NCBI GenBank assembly: GCA_002790175.1
Contig: PFUQ01000118.1
Location: forward strand, 1 to 15,816
Source: Flavobacteriales bacterium CG_4_9_14_3_um_filter_32_8
GTDB lineage: Bacteria; Bacteroidota; Bacteroidia; Flavobacteriales_E; Vicingaceae
Direction of reading: 5' to 3'
DNA: 15,816 nt
Within the stretch, counting starts at the first letter, position 1. Each line of letters begins with the position of its first letter. The notes below the pieces were generated by a model that was not told the DNA's origin, ran no database searches, and saw nothing but the letters and a program-made list of their open reading frames with translations. The position numbers and the translations under genes were made by a program. This document shows, piece by piece, positions 14,036 to 15,816 of the stretch.

Positions 14036-15769
14036 TTGAAAATTAAAATTTACATAACTATTATTCTGTTTACGCTGTTTAGTGTAAAAATTTATGCTCA
14101 AAAAATTGAACTAAAAATAAGTTTTAATGATACCTTAATCAAATCTTCTAAACTCATTTCCTATAAAAATTTATTGAGTTTGCAGGAACTAAACAATGAA
14201 TTAACAAGCGTTATTAACCAATTACAGCAAAATGGTTTTTTAATTGCTACCACCGATAGTATTGTTGTCGATTCTTCTTTTTTTCATGTGTTTATTCATT
14301 TGGGGAAAACTTACCAATGGACGTTCTTAAAAAACAAAAACATTGATGAAGAACTGCTTAGTAAAATTGGATTTAGAGACAAACTTTATAACAACAAACC
14401 TTTTAGTGAAAATCAGCTAAAAACATTTTTTAATAAAGTTATTTTATTTTACGAAAACAATGGTTATCCCTTTGCTTCAATAAAATTAGATAGTATTGTG
14501 ATTAATGAAAACAAGTTGTCAGCCCAATTGTACGTCGAAAAGTACCAATTGTATAAAATTGATAGTGTACTTATTAAAGGAAATGCAACCATATCTGACC
14601 AATACATCAAAAATTATATTAAAATAAAAGAAGGTGATGTTTATGAAGAAGAAGCGATTCGTAAAATAAGTACTCGCATTAAAGAACTCCCATTTGTTTC
14701 AGAAGAACAAAAATGGAAGGTTGTTTTTATGGAAGACAAATCAAATGTTGTGCTATTTTTAAAAAAGAAACAAGCCAGTAAATTTAATGGAATTTTAGGA
14801 GTAATACCTGATGAACAAACTGGAAAATTGAGGCTTACAGGAGATGTAAAGTTAAATTTGATTAATTCATTTCATCATGGAGAGAAACTCGATTTTAACT
14901 GGAGAGCAATTCAGAAAAATACGCAAGATTTAAAGTTTGATGTGCTTTACCCTTTTCTCGTCAACACACCATTTGGACTGGATTACAATTTTAAGTTGTA
15001 TAAAAAAGATACCACCTTTATTGACGTTGGGCATAAAATTGGGTTAAGGTATATTCTTAAAGGTAATAATTATTTTAGTGTATTTTTTCACAACAAATCA
15101 TCGAGTTTATTGTCGCAAGCAAATTTTGCGACATTAACCGTTTTGCCTTCTTATGCCGATATTTCTTCCAAACTCTATGGAATAGGAATTCACCAAAATC
15201 AACTTGACTATATCTTAAATCCAAGAAAAGGATATCAAGTTACTTTCACCGGATCAGCAGGAAATAAATTCATCAAAAAAAATCCACAAATTGATGATAA
15301 ACTTTATGAAAATATTAATTTAAACAGTAATTTATACAATGCTGATTTAACAGTAGATTATTATGTTCCCATAAGCAAAAGAAGTGTGTTCAAATTAGGC
15401 TCACAAAATGGATATACGTTTAACGAAAATCTTTTCGAAAATGAATTATTGAGAATAGGAGGTTTATTAACATTGAGAGGATTTGATGAAGAATCTATTT
15501 TTGCCTCTAGCTACACTATTGAAACCATAGAATACCATTACATTTTAGAACAAAATTCTTACTTGTATTTGTTTTTTAATGGAGCCTATTATGAAAATAA
15601 CAGTAGAGCTGATTTTATAGCAGATCGACCTTATGGTTTTGGCTTAGGTATTAGTTTCGAAACAAAAGCTGGAATATTTTCTATTAACTATGCATTGGGT
15701 AAGCAGTTTGACAATCCTATTTTATTTCGTTCGGCAAAAATTCACTTCGGTTTTGTTAACTTCTTTTAA
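14036..15769 (+). CDS. BamA/TamA-superfamily outer-membrane protein (POTRA plus beta-barrel)
   Basis: A 577-residue Omp85-superfamily protein. The start is TTG at 14036; it gives a good signal peptide (MKIKIYITIILFTLFSVKIYA-Q, cleavage after residue 21) and no earlier ATG fits. Residues of about 22-245 are POTRA-like; the clearest is Tyr173 onwards (YKIDSVLIKGNATISDQY, then IKIKEGDVY and LPFVSEE). From about 248 on, alternating strands form a barrel, with the conserved loop-6 motif LRGFDEES (Arg481-Gly482-Phe483) and a terminal aromatic beta-signal (HFGFVNFF). It is shorter than BamA itself (usually five POTRAs), so it is more likely a TamA-like or dedicated translocation/assembly pore than the essential BamA. 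It follows ung by 28 bp; the pairing gives no functional clue. Confidence 0.88.
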   Translation: MKIKIYITIILFTLFSVKIYAQKIELKISFNDTLIKSSKLISYKNLLSLQELNNELTSVINQLQQNGFLIATTDSIVVDSSFFHVFIHLGKTYQWTFLKNKNIDEELLSKIGFRDKLYNNKPFSENQLKTFFNKVILFYENNGYPFASIKLDSIVINENKLSAQLYVEKYQLYKIDSVLIKGNATISDQYIKNYIKIKEGDVYEEEAIRKISTRIKELPFVSEEQKWKVVFMEDKSNVVLFLKKKQASKFNGILGVIPDEQTGKLRLTGDVKLNLINSFHHGEKLDFNWRAIQKNTQDLKFDVLYPFLVNTPFGLDYNFKLYKKDTTFIDVGHKIGLRYILKGNNYFSVFFHNKSSSLLSQANFATLTVLPSYADISSKLYGIGIHQNQLDYILNPRKGYQVTFTGSAGNKFIKKNPQIDDKLYENINLNSNLYNADLTVDYYVPISKRSVFKLGSQNGYTFNENLFENELLRIGGLLTLRGFDEESIFASSYTIETIEYHYILEQNSYLYLFFNGAYYENNSRADFIADRPYGFGLGISFETKAGIFSINYALGKQFDNPILFRSAKIHFGFVNFF

Positions 15770-15816
15770 ACGATTTTGGATTTACGATTTTGGATTTACG
15801 ATTTGGGATTTACGAT
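15770..15816. repeat. 14-bp tandem repeat, truncated by the window end
   Basis: Three copies of ACGATTTTGGATTT (15770-15783, 15784-15797, and 15798-15811 with one T-to-G change) plus the first five bases of a fourth. The array starts at the very next base after the stop codon at 15767-15769 and runs out of the window, so its total length is unknown. Similar AT-rich short tandem arrays are common between genes in Flavobacteriia. Confidence 0.9.

Overview
The window looks like a piece of chromosome from a low-GC member of the Bacteroidota, most likely a flavobacterium-like marine or freshwater lineage. The signs are a type IX secretion C-terminal sorting domain on a large secreted propeller protein, the birA/rsfS/ftsH/cdsA/psd gene order typical of that phylum, signal peptides ending in A-Q, a YtxJ (bacillithiol-associated) protein, sparse Shine-Dalgarno sequences, promoter-like TTTG / TAnnTTTG elements, and short tandem repeats of an ACGATTTTGGATTT type. 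Every gene recognised is chromosomal and mostly housekeeping. I see no phage, plasmid, CRISPR, tRNA or rRNA, and no obvious defence or biosynthetic cluster.

Layout. Positions 144-1208 hold an exported protein of unknown role. It converges on birA (minus strand). birA is divergent from a tight plus-strand operon, rsfS-ftsH-cdsA-psd, covering ribosome silencing, membrane proteolysis and two steps of phosphatidylethanolamine synthesis. A small exported Cys/Lys-rich protein follows (6128-6436) and a strong bidirectional terminator closes the block. Next come minus-strand genes: a YjjG-like HAD phosphatase, a 962-residue T9SS-secreted propeller protein, lipoyl synthase lipA, and a predicted outer-membrane/periplasmic protein just upstream of lipA.

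From 11942 a redox-flavoured patch begins. An OsmC-family protein is read rightwards from a divergent promoter region that carries a perfect 8+8 inverted repeat. Convergent to it, and overlapping its 3' end, is ytxJ, preceded by a 43-residue lipoprotein-like gene that is too short for routine ORF calling. Then comes about 400 bp without a convincing gene. It is packed with nested inverted repeats, including a 19-bp perfect outer pair enclosing roughly 220 bp and a 34-bp near-palindrome; I read it as a REP/MITE-like element. The window ends with ung (uracil-DNA glycosylase, with an unusual loop insertion), a POTRA plus beta-barrel protein of the BamA/TamA superfamily, and the first copies of a 14-bp tandem repeat cut off by the window edge.

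No previously undescribed multi-gene system is evident. The most unusual material is the structured intergenic element at about 12942-13272, the inverted repeat in front of the OsmC gene, the UNG loop insertion and the Cys/Lys-rich small exported protein.
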